Source of the DNA: Lachnospiraceae bacterium
GTDB lineage: Bacteria; Bacillota; Clostridia; Lachnospirales; Lachnospiraceae
Direction of reading: 5' to 3'
Length of the DNA: 64,000 nt
NCBI GenBank assembly: GCA_016287095.1
Contig: JAEEVK010000003.1
Coordinates: 1-64,000 of the forward strand
Within the stretch, counting starts at the first letter, position 1. Every line of letters begins with the position of its first letter. Below, piece after piece: positions 35,779 through 45,320 of this stretch. Below the pieces are notes generated by a model. That model was given only the letters and a program-made list of their open reading frames with translations. It was not told the DNA's origin and did not search any database. A program made the position numbers and the translations under genes.

Positions 35779-35807
35779 TTGTAATATACTTATGTTCAAG
35801 ATATAAT
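35779..35807 (+). promoter_or_regulatory. Promoter of the GH18-MscS pair
   Basis: TTGTAA (35779-35784), 17-base spacer, TATAAT (35802-35807). Confidence 0.6.
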
Positions 35808-35843
35808 AAAGTTATTATAAATTTATAAACATGTGGGGCGAAT

Positions 35844-37670
35844 ATGTACAAAAAAGTATTGGTAGCACTTACGGCAGTGATACTGCTTGGCTTACTTGCT
35901 GCGGTAGGAGTTTTTATATATGGGATGATTGCTGAGAAATATAAGGAAAGCGAAGTGAAGATGGAGCTTTCAAATTATTATAACGTGCCGGATGGTGAGG
36001 CACTGCTCATATTTGATGAGAAGATATTTGAAAAAACGGCTCTGTTTGTCGATGGGGAGCCTTATCTTGACTTACCTACGGTAATAGATAAATATACCAC
36101 ATTGTTTATGTGGAGCCAGGAAGAGTATCGGATGTACTATACTACAGCATCCAAAGAGTATCTTATAACTCCCGGAGATGTAAATATACTTGTTAACGAA
36201 GAAAGAATAACGACTTCGGTACCGGCAGTTATAATACAGAATGATACCATATATATATCGATGGAATTCCTCAAAGAATGCAGTAACATAACTTATAAGG
36301 TGTTTAATGATCCTGCCAGAGTACTTGTGACATACAGTCCCGATGAGTTCCTGTGTGTGACGGTTAATGAGGAGACCTCTATCAGGGTCAGCCAGGATAT
36401 CAAGGCCGATTATCTGGAAAAGCTGCCTGCTGGAAGTGTAGTAAGGATAATAGAAGGCGGCGGCATCCAGCAAAAGGGCTTTATAAAGGTAATGAGTGAG
36501 GATGGCGTAAGAGGCTATATCCTTCAGGAAAAACTGGACTGGGCTAACAGATATAATGTAGCTCCGACATTTAATGAGTTTACTGAAGAAGAGTATACAC
36601 ATATTTCATTACCGGAAAAGATTTTTCTTGTATGGCAGCTGGTATACAGCACCGGACATATCGATGAGATGGTTTCATACATAGAAAAGAATCCCGAGGT
36701 TAATGTTGTTTCACCTACCTGGTTTTTTATGAACGGAGATAAGGGTGAGATTACATCCTACGGTGATCCGGATTATGTGACTGCGGCACATGAGCGAAGG
36801 GTAAATGTCTGGGCAGTATTAAAAAATGATACCATAGAGGGATCGTTTGACTGTGCAGAGGACAGCCACAAGGTATTCGCTACATATGAGACCAGACAAA
36901 GGCTGATACGTAATGTTATAGAAGCTGTAAAGAAATGCGGTGCAGACGGTATCAATGTGGATGTGGAAGGCCTGAATGTTGAGACCGGTATATACTTTGT
37001 CCAGTTTATAAGGGAACTGGGCTTTAAATGCAAGGATTACGGCATTGTTTTATCCATAGATAATTATATCCCTGAGGATTATAATGCATTCTACAATATC
37101 CCTGAGCAGAAGAAAAATGCTGATTATATAGTCATTATGGGTTATGATGAGCATTATGCAGGCTCCGATGCGGGTTCTGTAGCTTCTCTTTCATGGTTTA
37201 AGTATGCCGCCGATCTTTCTCTTAAAAAATGCGGAGCCGAACAGATTATAATGGGTGTTCCTTTTTATACAAGGCTTTGGAAGGAAGTACCTGACGGGGA
37301 CAGTGTAAAGACCTATTCCGAGAGGACTATGAACCTTATTGAGCAGGATGCTTTTGTGGCAGAACTCGGTATAGAGCCTGAATGGAAGGAAAAGGTAGGC
37401 CAGTATTACTACGAATATAATAAAGAAGGTGCTACTTATAAGCTTTGGGCTGAGGAAAAGAAGTCACTTGCCTTAAAGGCTATGGTGATCGGTGAGAAAG
37501 AATTTAGCGGTACAGCTGCCTGGATGATGGGCGGAGATACCGATGGTCTGTGGACTGTGATCAAAAATGCGGTAAACGGTGATGTCACAGCTCTTATGGA
37601 GGATGAAAAGGAGATCGGTGTAAGTGATGATTCGGGAGATGACCTGGATCAGGATAATATAGGACCTTGA
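35844..37670 (+). CDS. Membrane-anchored GH18 (YaaH/SleL-like) hydrolase with SH3 domain
   Basis: 608 residues from ATG 35844. Residues 7-29 form a membrane anchor. About 85-170 resembles a copper amine oxidase N-terminal-like domain. About 182-235 is an SH3-type wall-binding domain (SIRVSQDIKADYLEKLP). About 250-570 is a GH18 barrel with the catalytic motif DGINVDVEG (Asp368, Asp373, Glu375) and IMGYDEHYAGSDAG. The DGxNxDxE form matches the spore-cortex enzyme group YaaH/SleL, which acts on peptidoglycan, rather than true chitinases. The acidic C-terminal tail is short. The mscS start lies 20 bases beyond. Confidence 0.85.
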   Translation: MYKKVLVALTAVILLGLLAAVGVFIYGMIAEKYKESEVKMELSNYYNVPDGEALLIFDEKIFEKTALFVDGEPYLDLPTVIDKYTTLFMWSQEEYRMYYTTASKEYLITPGDVNILVNEERITTSVPAVIIQNDTIYISMEFLKECSNITYKVFNDPARVLVTYSPDEFLCVTVNEETSIRVSQDIKADYLEKLPAGSVVRIIEGGGIQQKGFIKVMSEDGVRGYILQEKLDWANRYNVAPTFNEFTEEEYTHISLPEKIFLVWQLVYSTGHIDEMVSYIEKNPEVNVVSPTWFFMNGDKGEITSYGDPDYVTAAHERRVNVWAVLKNDTIEGSFDCAEDSHKVFATYETRQRLIRNVIEAVKKCGADGINVDVEGLNVETGIYFVQFIRELGFKCKDYGIVLSIDNYIPEDYNAFYNIPEQKKNADYIVIMGYDEHYAGSDAGSVASLSWFKYAADLSLKKCGAEQIIMGVPFYTRLWKEVPDGDSVKTYSERTMNLIEQDAFVAELGIEPEWKEKVGQYYYEYNKEGATYKLWAEEKKSLALKAMVIGEKEFSGTAAWMMGGDTDGLWTVIKNAVNGDVTALMEDEKEIGVSDDSGDDLDQDNIGP

Positions 37671-37690
37671 CGGATAGGAGGGTGGATTAT

Positions 37691-38494
37691 ATGCAGAACT
37701 TTTTAGAGTATTTAAAACAGCTGGGTACTGATGTAGGACTAAAGATTCTCTTCGGCCTGGTAGTACTGTTTGTCGGTATGAAACTGGCAAAATGGGTGGT
37801 TAAGCTGGTATCTAAAGGCAAAGGCTTTGGTAAACTGGAAGTAAGTGTTCAGAGTTTTCTGCTCAGTTTCATAAAGATTATCCTTTATGCGCTTGTTATA
37901 GCCAGCGCTGCTATCATCTGGGGTATTCCTACCACTTCGTTCCTTACTATTTTCACCTCGGCAGGCGTGGCTGTAGGTTTAGCTCTGCAGGGCGCATTAA
38001 GTAACTTCGCCGGCGGTCTGATGATCCTGATCTTTAAGCCTTTTAAGGTTGGGGACTTTATCGAGAACGGTGCAGTTATGGGTACGGTAAAGGATATTAC
38101 TATCATCTATACCATACTTTATACTGTGGATAACAAGGTGGTTACGATACCGAACGGCACCTTGACCAATTCTAATGTTATAAACTATTCTACTCTTCCT
38201 TCAAGACGTGTGGATATCAAGTTTAGTGCAGGGTACCATGATGATATTGAGAAGGTTAAGAGTGTGCTTATGGGCGTGGCTGAAGCTCATGAGAAGGTCT
38301 TAAAGGATCCGGCGCCTTTTGTAAGGCTTACCGCACAGGGTTCCAGCAGTCTTGATTATACCTTCAGAGTATGGTGTGCAGGTCCTGATTACTGGGATGT
38401 GTATTTTGATATGATGGAGCGTGTGAAGATGGCGTTTGATGAAAACGGTATCTCGATTCCGTTCCAGCAGGTGGATGTTCATATGGACAAGTGA
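37691..38494 (+). CDS. mscS: Small-conductance mechanosensitive channel MscS
   Basis: 267 residues, start taken as ATG 37691 with AGGAGGG about 9 bases upstream. It has three membrane segments in the first 130 residues, the pore-lining TM3 with ALQGALSNFAGGLMILIFKPF, then the beta domain (VGDFIENGAVMGTV, IPNGTL) and the alpha/beta C-terminus. It releases solutes on hypo-osmotic shock. Same strand as the GH18 gene and likely in its operon. Confidence 0.93.
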   Translation: MQNFLEYLKQLGTDVGLKILFGLVVLFVGMKLAKWVVKLVSKGKGFGKLEVSVQSFLLSFIKIILYALVIASAAIIWGIPTTSFLTIFTSAGVAVGLALQGALSNFAGGLMILIFKPFKVGDFIENGAVMGTVKDITIIYTILYTVDNKVVTIPNGTLTNSNVINYSTLPSRRVDIKFSAGYHDDIEKVKSVLMGVAEAHEKVLKDPAPFVRLTAQGSSSLDYTFRVWCAGPDYWDVYFDMMERVKMAFDENGISIPFQQVDVHMDK

Positions 38495-38515
38495 TTTTAG
38501 GTAACATTAGATAAC

Positions 38516-38802
38516 GGCTGGGTGGAGTACCCGGTATGTTCTAAAACCCATTACCGCTTAGCAGGGATATACTAACGGTCATACTCTTATTACGGCTGCG
38601 GACGCTTGCAATCACTGCTGCTTCACAGCAGGTCATAAGGAATCTTCCCACTACTTCATAGTGGGCCCCTCCTTACGACATAGCATCGTATCAAAAATCA
38701 GTTTGGTAAACTGATTTTTGCCTTGCCTTCATATTCGTCTGACCGAAGTATATCCGCTGCACGCTTTATGGTTTTAGCCCATACCGGGTACTCCACCCAG
38801 CC
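38516..38802. ncRNA. Candidate structured RNA element, copy B
   Basis: A 287-base intergenic element with the plan of copy A (10204-10449). The closing stem is a perfect 23-bp inverted repeat (38516-38538 with 38780-38802). Next CTAAAACC (38541) pairs with GGTTTTAG (38770), GGATATACT (38565) with AGTATATCC (38747), and CGGTCA (38576) with TGACCG (38740). Apical hairpins: CTGCT/AGCAG, CCCACTA/TAGTGGG (absent in A), and AAAAATCAGTTT/AAACTGATTTTT with a GGT loop as in A. Against copy A the second stem changes G-C to A-T on both sides, and the third changes G-C to A-T. It lies between mscS and asnS. The rest of 38803-38942 shows only AT-rich DNA. Confidence 0.6.
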
Positions 38803-38942
38803 TTGTTACTCTCTTTGTTATTCAATATACATTTTATATTTAATTTTGAGGGTGAAACTGTCTGCGATGCAGACTGGTGAGGTGTAAAAAGAGTAATATT
38901 CAGTATTGATAATAAAAATCAATGGAAAAATGCAAAAAAAAC

Positions 38943-38970
38943 TTGTAAAATCTTGAAAAGGTGGTATTAT
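38943..38970 (+). promoter_or_regulatory. Promoter of asnS
   Basis: TTGTAA (38943-38948), 16-base spacer, TATTAT (38965-38970). No T-box sequence is present. Confidence 0.45.
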
Positions 38971-39005
38971 TGTACTATCTTTTTTTTATCAGGAGGTATA
39001 GTTTT

Positions 39006-40391
39006 ATGAGGACAAAAATCAAACAATTGTTTAGAAACACAGCAGAGTATGCTTCAAAAGATGTGACTGTATGTGCATGGGTACGTACTAATAGGTCACA
39101 GGCACAGTTTGGCTTCCTGAATATAAATGATGGTTCGTTTTTTGAAAACCTGCAGGTTGTTTATGAGGCAGGATTAGAGAATTTTGAAGATATATCAAAG
39201 ATCAGAGTTGGTATGAGTGTTAAGGTTGTGGGTACTGTTGTACTTACTCCCGAAAACCAGCAGCCTTTCGAGGTTAAGGCTAAGTCTGTTGAGGTACTTG
39301 GTGATTGTCCTGAGAGCTATCCTATACAGCCCAAGCGTCATACTAGGGAGTTCCTTCGTACAGTGGCTCATCTTCGTCCACGTACAAACCTGTTCAGTGC
39401 TGTATTTAGAATAAGAAGTGTAGCAGCTATGGCTGTTCATACCTATTTCCAGGACAGAGGATATCTTTATGTACATACTCCTCTTATCACCTGTGCCGAC
39501 TGTGAGGGTTCGGATCAGATGTTTAAAATCACTACCTTAAACATGAACGATCTGCCTCTGACCGAGGATGGAAAGGTTGATTTCAAAGAGGATCTGTTTG
39601 GCAAGCAGTCATTTATTACCGGATCAGGTCAGCTTCAGGGTGAGACCTTTGCTATGGCTTTCGGTGATATTTATACATTTGGTCCTACTTTCAGGACTGA
39701 GAACTCTAATACCCAGACTCACGCAAATGAGTTTTGGATGATCGAACCCGAGATGGCTTTCTGTGATCTTGAAGGTCTGATGGATATCGAAGAGGAAATG
39801 CTTAAGTTTATTGTGAAGTATGTTTGTGAGAAGTGTCCTGAGGAGATTGATTTCTGCGACAAGTTTGTGGCTAAGGGACTTAAGGATAAGCTGAACGGCA
39901 TTATCAATGCTAAGTTTACCAGAATCTGTCATCATGATGCCATCGATCTTTTAAAGAAGGCTGATGTGAAGTGGGAGTTCCAGCCTGATTATGGTGAGGA
40001 TATTGCTAAGGAGCATGAAAAGTACCTGGTTGACTACTTTAACGGCCCTGTTTTTGTTACTAACTGGCCAAAGGAGATCAAGGCATACTATATGAAGGTT
40101 AACCCTGACAATGCTACTGTGGCTGCTGTTGACCTTTTGGTACCTCAGGCAGGTGAGCTTATGGGCGGTAGTCAGCGTGAGGAGAATCTGGATAAACTGC
40201 TCGAGAGAATGGATGAGATGGGTGTTGACAAGAGCGGTATCGACTGGTATCTGGATACTCGTAGATACGGCGGATGTGTTCACAGCGGTTTCGGTATGGG
40301 ATTTGAGAGACTTATCATGTACTTAACAGGCGTAGAGAATATAAGAGACGTTATACCTTATCCCAGAACACCTAAGAATTGTGAGTTCTAA
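39006..40391 (+). CDS. asnS: Asparaginyl-tRNA synthetase
   Basis: 461 residues, start ATG 39006 with AGGAGG about 9 bases upstream. It has an N-terminal OB anticodon-binding domain (VTVCAWVRTNRSQAQFGF) and a class II catalytic core with motif 2 (FGPTFRTENSNT) and motif 3 (GFGMGFERLIMYLTG). The ending VIPYPRTPKNCEF is typical of AsnRS and not AspRS. It charges tRNA-Asn in the cytoplasm. The Nudix gene starts 1 base after its stop. Confidence 0.96.
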   Translation: MRTKIKQLFRNTAEYASKDVTVCAWVRTNRSQAQFGFLNINDGSFFENLQVVYEAGLENFEDISKIRVGMSVKVVGTVVLTPENQQPFEVKAKSVEVLGDCPESYPIQPKRHTREFLRTVAHLRPRTNLFSAVFRIRSVAAMAVHTYFQDRGYLYVHTPLITCADCEGSDQMFKITTLNMNDLPLTEDGKVDFKEDLFGKQSFITGSGQLQGETFAMAFGDIYTFGPTFRTENSNTQTHANEFWMIEPEMAFCDLEGLMDIEEEMLKFIVKYVCEKCPEEIDFCDKFVAKGLKDKLNGIINAKFTRICHHDAIDLLKKADVKWEFQPDYGEDIAKEHEKYLVDYFNGPVFVTNWPKEIKAYYMKVNPDNATVAAVDLLVPQAGELMGGSQREENLDKLLERMDEMGVDKSGIDWYLDTRRYGGCVHSGFGMGFERLIMYLTGVENIRDVIPYPRTPKNCEF

Positions 40392-40392
40392 G

Positions 40393-40935
40393 ATGGATTT
40401 GAATGAAAAAACGATAAAAATCAATCCGATTTTTGATGGAAAGATTATCCATGTACATGTGGATGATATAGAGCTTGCAAACGGAAAGCCGGGATACAGG
40501 GAAGTAGTTGAGCATCCGGGCGGAGTATGTATAGCAGCTCTGACTAAGGATAATGAGCTCCTGTTTGGCAGACAGTTCAGGTATCCGTTTAAAGAGGTGC
40601 TGTTGGAGCTTCCCGCAGGAAAACTGGAAAAGGGTGAGGATCCGTTTGTGGCAGCCCAAAGAGAGCTTAAGGAAGAGACCGGTTGCACAGGTAAGGACTG
40701 GATATCTATGGGCAATATGTATCCGACCCCCGGTATCTGCAGTGAGATAGACCGCCTGTATTTCTGTCATGTGGACAAGGAGTCCGGTGAACTGGAGCTT
40801 GACGAGGATGAGTTTATTGAACCTGAGCGTATCCCGCTGGATAAGGCTGTTGAGATGGCCATGAACGGTGAGCTCCCCGATGCCAAGACACAGCTCATGG
40901 TACTCAAGGTGGCAGGATATTTTAAACTGATTTAA
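40393..40935 (+). CDS. Nudix hydrolase (ADP-ribose pyrophosphatase-like)
   Basis: 180 residues, start taken as ATG 40393 directly after asnS, suggesting coupled translation. The Nudix box is complete: GEDPFVAAQRELKEETG, in the setting LELPAGKLEKGE usual for NudF/ADP-ribose pyrophosphatases, with YPTPGICSEIDRLYFC after it. These enzymes split ADP-ribose or similar diphosphates. The substrate assignment rests on the flanking motifs. Confidence 0.88.
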   Translation: MDLNEKTIKINPIFDGKIIHVHVDDIELANGKPGYREVVEHPGGVCIAALTKDNELLFGRQFRYPFKEVLLELPAGKLEKGEDPFVAAQRELKEETGCTGKDWISMGNMYPTPGICSEIDRLYFCHVDKESGELELDEDEFIEPERIPLDKAVEMAMNGELPDAKTQLMVLKVAGYFKLI

Positions 40936-41060
40936 TAAAAATATAATGATTTCCGGAACTATACTATCTTGTTTTTTGGAAAATTCTATGGTAGTATAAC
41001 ATTAGATATAAATTGGACAGGGAATAATTGTGTTCGTAATGACTACAAGGAGGTAGCGAT

Positions 41061-41255
41061 ATGGATGTTGGCAGCGTTTTAACAGTAACTTTATCAGATG
41101 CTAAGACACGTAACGATATAGGCATGGCTATACTTGCAAAGCAGATGGATACCGAAAACCAGGCCGGTGCTGCCATGATCGATATGATGAACAGAACGTT
41201 TATGGAGACCAGTGTAAATCCTAATGTCGGAAGTAATATTGATATAAGTGTTTAA
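41061..41255 (+). CDS. YjfB family putative motility protein
   Basis: 64 residues from ATG 41061, with AAGGAGG upstream. The helical VTLSDAKTRNDIGMAILAKQ split and the central MDTENQAGAAMIDMM resemble the short YjfB family (PF14070), which in Firmicutes is under motility control. No flagellar genes are in the window. It is a single-gene unit with a strong terminator. Confidence 0.72.
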   Translation: MDVGSVLTVTLSDAKTRNDIGMAILAKQMDTENQAGAAMIDMMNRTFMETSVNPNVGSNIDISV

Positions 41256-41268
41256 TATGATTTATGAT

Positions 41269-41303
41269 GCCCCTTGCATTTATGGCAAGGGGCTTTTTGT
41301 TTT
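41269..41303 (+). terminator. Intrinsic terminator
   Basis: GCCCCTTGC (41269-41277) pairs with GCAAGGGGC (41285-41293), followed by TTTTTGTTTT. Confidence 0.93.
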
Positions 41304-41379
41304 GGAAACCTGTAAAATTGTCAGAATATTTTATAAAAATAATGTTTGTGTCGGAAATAAAAATTTTTTAAAAAAGTAC

Positions 41380-41408
41380 TTGATTTTTTTAAAAGACGGG
41401 TATATAAT
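41380..41408 (+). promoter_or_regulatory. Promoter of tRNA-Lys
   Basis: TTGATT (41380-41385), 17-base spacer, TATAAT (41403-41408), about 30 bases before the tRNA. Confidence 0.7.
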
Positions 41409-41437
41409 ATCGCTTGTGCTTGTGAAAAACAAGAAAC

Positions 41438-41510
41438 GCACCTTTAGCTCAGTTGGTAGAGCACCTGACTCTTAATCAGGGTGTCCAGGGTTCGAGCCCC
41501 TGAAGGTGCA
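41438..41510 (+). tRNA. tRNA-Lys (anticodon CTT)
   Basis: A complete cloverleaf of 73 nt: acceptor GCACCTT/AAGGTGC, D arm GCTC...GAGC, anticodon stem CCTGA/TCAGG with loop CTCTTAA (CTT), T arm CAGGG-TTCGAGC-CCCTG and discriminator A. CCA is not encoded. It is a single tRNA with its own promoter and terminator. Confidence 0.97.
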
Positions 41511-41518
41511 TAGTGGAG

Positions 41519-41550
41519 AAGCCTTGAAACGTTGGTGTTTCAAGGCTTTT
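41519..41550 (+). terminator. Terminator of tRNA-Lys
   Basis: AAGCCTTGAAAC (41519-41530) pairs with GTTTCAAGGCTT (41537-41548), then TTC. Confidence 0.85.
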
Positions 41551-41578
41551 CATTTATATTTTTTAGGGAGTTTTGGCA

Positions 41579-44230
41579 ATGATATGGATATTAAATAATT
41601 GCGCATTGCTTATACTTGGAACAATTGCCGGTGTTATGGGTGTAAGTTTCTATTTGAGAAACAACAGTTCTGCCGGTAATATTCGTCGTTATATACTTTT
41701 TTATGGTGTGTTTTCAGCAATCTGGTGTCTGAGTTATGCTTTGCTTGGAGTGATGCCGGATATATCACTATGCCCATATATAAGGATCATTGGTCTTGCT
41801 TCCATATGCAGTTTCCTTATGAATGAAGTTTTCCTTGGAACAGAGATGGCCGGTATAAGTAAACGTGCATCTATTATAATTCGCATTTCTGCAGCCATAG
41901 CATCTTTGATCGATATTTTACTGTTTTCCAACAGAGCTTTGGATATATTTGTACGTGAGGACGGTTATACCAGATGGTATGCTAATCCTCAAGTATATAT
42001 GGGACGATATATTCACTATGTCTATGAAATCTTAATGTTTTTGTTGTTGTTTATATTAGCCATTATCTGGCTTAAAAAGATCAGGTTAAAACGCTCAAGG
42101 AAATTTATGGCTTTTCTTTTTATGGCAAATTTCTCTTTGCTCTTTTTTTCCATCCCTGACACTGTTTTTCCAAATTTCGGTCTTCCGGGTGTTGCAACAT
42201 CAGGTATTGGTGGAGCTGTCTGTACTATAGTAATCTGGTATGGTGCTATTGTAGCCAATTCATTTAATGTCAGTGTTGGCAATATCACACACAGACTGTT
42301 TGATTTTATAGAGGCAGGCGTAATAGTATTTGATACTGACAGGCACATAGCCATCATGAATGCTTATGCGGAAAATCACCTCTCCGGGGAAAAGAGCGGT
42401 AAGCTTAATGATCTGTTCAACATAAGTGAAGCCGATATCAACAATATGTTTGAAAAGGGCGCAAATGAGATTTACTCCACACGTTTATGGGATAAGAAAG
42501 GCGAAAAGGCGTATTCAGTAAAGCTTAATTCTGTTAAGGATACTTATGGGGAGCCGTACTGTATCCTGATGGTGTTTGCGGATATTACCGAGGAAATAGA
42601 GCTGGCGGATAAGTTTGCGGTCGCCAGTCAGGCAAAGAGCCAGTTCCTGGCGAATATGTCCCATGAGATACGTACTCCTATCAATGGTATCATGGGTATG
42701 AATACTATGCTTATTGACGAGCTTGATGACGGTAATGTCGAAGATGCACGTAAGTATGCGATGAACATTACCAGTGCAAGTCAGACCCTTCTTTCGATAA
42801 TTAATGATATTCTTGATATTTCCAAGATAGAATCGGGTAAGATGGAGCTTATACCCGTGGAATATGAAATCTTCTCGGTACTTAATGACTGTTATAACAT
42901 GACTCTGTCAAGAGCAGAGGAAAAAGGACTGAAATTTGAGATAGATATTGACAGCAGCATCCCTTCGGTACTCTACGGTGATGAGGTGCACATCCGTCAG
43001 ATCATAAACAACTTCCTATCAAATGCCGTGAAATATACCCGTGCCGGAAAGATATCATTGTGCCTTAAGGAGCTGTCAAGAAAAGGTGATAATGTTGAGT
43101 TATCCATTGAAGTAACAGATACAGGCATCGGTATAAAGAAAGAGGATGTAAGTAAACTCTTTAAGAATTTTACAAGACTGGATGAACAGAAGAACCGTAA
43201 CATAGAAGGAACCGGACTCGGACTTTCTCTGACAGAAAAGCTTGTAAAACTCATGGGCGGAGAGATAAATGTGGAGAGCGAATACGGTAAGGGCTCGACA
43301 TTCAGTGTGAAATTGTCTCAGAAAATAGTAAATGCGGCACCTGTCGGTAATTTCTCCAATCAATACAATGAGTTTGTAAGCCAGAAAAAAGAGAATACCA
43401 GCGTGCTCGACATCCATGGGGCTTCCTTACTTGTTGTCGATGATGTCGAGATGAATATCCAGGTTGTAAAGGGTATGCTTAAAAAGACTCGTGCCAATAT
43501 AGATACTGCGTACAGCGGCATGGAATGTCTTGAAAAGATCGCTAAAAATCGTTATGACATAATATTCCTTGACCATATGATGCCGGAAATGGATGGTATC
43601 GAAACCCTGGAGAGAATGAGAAAACAGGATAATCCCAATACAGATACACCTGTAATAATTCTTACTGCGAATGCTGTTGTCGGGGCAAAGGAGATGTATC
43701 TTGAAAAGGGCTTTGCTGATTATCTGTCAAAGCCGATACGACGTGATGATCTGATAGATATGCTGTGCAGGTATCTTCCTAAAACGATGGTAAATGTGCC
43801 TTCTATAGAAAATCCTGAGGGAAATACGGACGATAATGCCGTAAGTATTGAGGCGGAATCCGAGACAGTTCATATAGGTAACCCCAAAAACCTTGAAGAA
43901 AGATTCCCCATGCTTGATACCAAGATGGGGATGAATTACTGCATGAATGACGAGGAGTTTTATGTCGAAATAATAGAAACATATGTGCAAAATGATAAAA
44001 GGCAGTTGATAGCTGATGCATTTGCTGCCGAAAACTGGAAGGACTATGAAACATATGTCCATGCATTGAAAAGCACATCCTTAAATATAGGTGCCGTTGA
44101 ACTTTCGGAACATGCGAAAGCACTTGAATTAGCTGCAAAAGAAGGCAATTACGGTTACATCAGGGAAAACCATAAAAAGGTTTTTGATGAGTATAGTGAA
44201 ATGCTTAATAAGATAAAAGAGAATATCTAA
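41579..44230 (+). CDS. Hybrid sensor histidine kinase with 7TM input, REC and HPt domains
   Basis: 883 residues, start taken as ATG 41579 (AGGGAG 8 bases upstream; TTG 41573 is too close to it). About 5-235 holds seven membrane segments (7TM histidine kinase input type), then a PAS-like region (245-345). The HisKA domain has His362 in NMSHEIRTPING, and the ATPase domain has NNFLSNAVKYT and GTGLGLSLTEKL. A receiver domain has Asp665 in FLDHMMPEMDG, and a C-terminal HPt has His828 in YVHALKSTS. All phosphorelay residues are present, so signal passes His-Asp-His to a regulator not encoded next door. The signal is unknown. It is a single gene between two terminators. Confidence 0.93.
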   Translation: MIWILNNCALLILGTIAGVMGVSFYLRNNSSAGNIRRYILFYGVFSAIWCLSYALLGVMPDISLCPYIRIIGLASICSFLMNEVFLGTEMAGISKRASIIIRISAAIASLIDILLFSNRALDIFVREDGYTRWYANPQVYMGRYIHYVYEILMFLLLFILAIIWLKKIRLKRSRKFMAFLFMANFSLLFFSIPDTVFPNFGLPGVATSGIGGAVCTIVIWYGAIVANSFNVSVGNITHRLFDFIEAGVIVFDTDRHIAIMNAYAENHLSGEKSGKLNDLFNISEADINNMFEKGANEIYSTRLWDKKGEKAYSVKLNSVKDTYGEPYCILMVFADITEEIELADKFAVASQAKSQFLANMSHEIRTPINGIMGMNTMLIDELDDGNVEDARKYAMNITSASQTLLSIINDILDISKIESGKMELIPVEYEIFSVLNDCYNMTLSRAEEKGLKFEIDIDSSIPSVLYGDEVHIRQIINNFLSNAVKYTRAGKISLCLKELSRKGDNVELSIEVTDTGIGIKKEDVSKLFKNFTRLDEQKNRNIEGTGLGLSLTEKLVKLMGGEINVESEYGKGSTFSVKLSQKIVNAAPVGNFSNQYNEFVSQKKENTSVLDIHGASLLVVDDVEMNIQVVKGMLKKTRANIDTAYSGMECLEKIAKNRYDIIFLDHMMPEMDGIETLERMRKQDNPNTDTPVIILTANAVVGAKEMYLEKGFADYLSKPIRRDDLIDMLCRYLPKTMVNVPSIENPEGNTDDNAVSIEAESETVHIGNPKNLEERFPMLDTKMGMNYCMNDEEFYVEIIETYVQNDKRQLIADAFAAENWKDYETYVHALKSTSLNIGAVELSEHAKALELAAKEGNYGYIRENHKKVFDEYSEMLNKIKENI

Positions 44231-44236
44231 AAATTG

Positions 44237-44268
44237 AACCACCTGGCTTTATGCAGGTGGTTTTATTC
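44237..44268 (+). terminator. Intrinsic terminator
   Basis: AACCACCTG (44237-44245) pairs with CAGGTGGTT (44254-44262), followed by TTATTC. Confidence 0.85.
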
Positions 44269-44390
44269 TATGTATATTGGTTGTTTAATTCAACTGTTTT
44301 TAACTATTCCTGGATAATTATTCTTGTTGCATTCACTTGGGAAATATGTCATTATTTAACTATAAAGCAAATAAGGAGAATTTGACGATT

Positions 44391-45143
44391 ATGGATATCT
44401 GTTTCAATGAAACGCCTGCTATGTTTGGAATATTTCATATTGCAATGATGGTATTGTCAATAGTTGTTGTATGTGTATTTGTCATATTGGTAAAGAAGAG
44501 GTCAGAGGACAAGCATCTAAATATGATCAAATGGTTTGGTATAGGTATGGTGTTGGCTGAAATATGGAAACAGTGGTTCTCATTGAAATACGTTTTTGAC
44601 GGTACCTATAATATGTGGTTCTTTCCTTGGCAGCTATGTTCCATCGCCATGTATTGCTCGGTGCTCATCTCTTTTGTAAAGAGGAAACTACAAGACACTC
44701 TGCTTACATTTATGGCGACTTTCTCGTTACTTGCAGCCATTATGGCACTTTTATTTCCCCAGGATATGCTGCGCCCGCAGATTCTTTTTACTGCACACGG
44801 ATTCGCTTACCATATAGTTATGCTTTTGGAATCTGCGCTCTCCATACTAATTCTTTCAAAAAGAAAAAAGACGAGTTTTAAACCCGTCATAGTTATGTTC
44901 CTTATATTGTCAGTAATAGCTGAAATAGTTAATTCCTTTGGACATTTTGTCTTGTCAGACAGAAAACCGGAACCTAATATGTTCCAGATAACACCGTATT
45001 ATCCCTCAACACAGGTGGTATTCTCATCGATAGCAAAAACCCTTGGAGTAATTCCTGAGATTATCATTTACTTAGTACTTATCATTGCCATGTCCTATGT
45101 AATCTTTAGGATTGAGCAAAAAATCTTTAATAGAAAAAGATAA
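44391..45143 (+). CDS. YwaF family membrane protein (TIGR02206)
   Basis: 250 residues from ATG 44391 (AAGGAG 12 bases upstream). Earlier in-frame starts exist at 44346 and 44337, so the start is uncertain. About six hydrophobic helices cover most of the protein. The motif region FFPWQLCSIAMY, then HGFAYHIVMLLES, is typical of the YwaF family of unknown function. Single gene. Confidence 0.8.
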   Translation: MDICFNETPAMFGIFHIAMMVLSIVVVCVFVILVKKRSEDKHLNMIKWFGIGMVLAEIWKQWFSLKYVFDGTYNMWFFPWQLCSIAMYCSVLISFVKRKLQDTLLTFMATFSLLAAIMALLFPQDMLRPQILFTAHGFAYHIVMLLESALSILILSKRKKTSFKPVIVMFLILSVIAEIVNSFGHFVLSDRKPEPNMFQITPYYPSTQVVFSSIAKTLGVIPEIIIYLVLIIAMSYVIFRIEQKIFNRKR

Positions 45144-45154
45144 AATGTTAAACC

Positions 45155-45193
45155 AATCCCTGCTTTCCATTTAGTGAAAAACAGGGATTTTAA
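45155..45193 (+). terminator. Intrinsic terminator
   Basis: AATCCCTG (45155-45162) pairs with CAGGGATT (45182-45189), then TTAAAT. Confidence 0.7.
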
Positions 45194-45202
45194 ATAACTG
45201 CT

Positions 45203-45277
45203 AGTTAAAAATTTAACTGATAATTAAGCTTATCTGTCCCGATATTATCTTCCATCTTCATGAAAATCTGCTATAAT
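45203..45277 (+). promoter_or_regulatory. Palindrome and -10 box upstream of the HTH gene
   Basis: AGTTAAAAATTTAACT (45203-45218) is an inverted repeat and TATAAT is at 45272-45277 with a weak -35. The palindrome is a possible binding site for the encoded regulator. Confidence 0.4.
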
Positions 45278-45320
45278 ACAGTTACGACGTCGAAAATGAT
45301 TACGGAAAGGATGATGATAT

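Noticed and set aside
38803..39005. Possible T-box leader for asnS
   Set aside because: The conserved T-box core (AGGGTGG-ACCGCG type) and specifier layout are absent; element B is closed on itself and ends 140 bases before the promoter.
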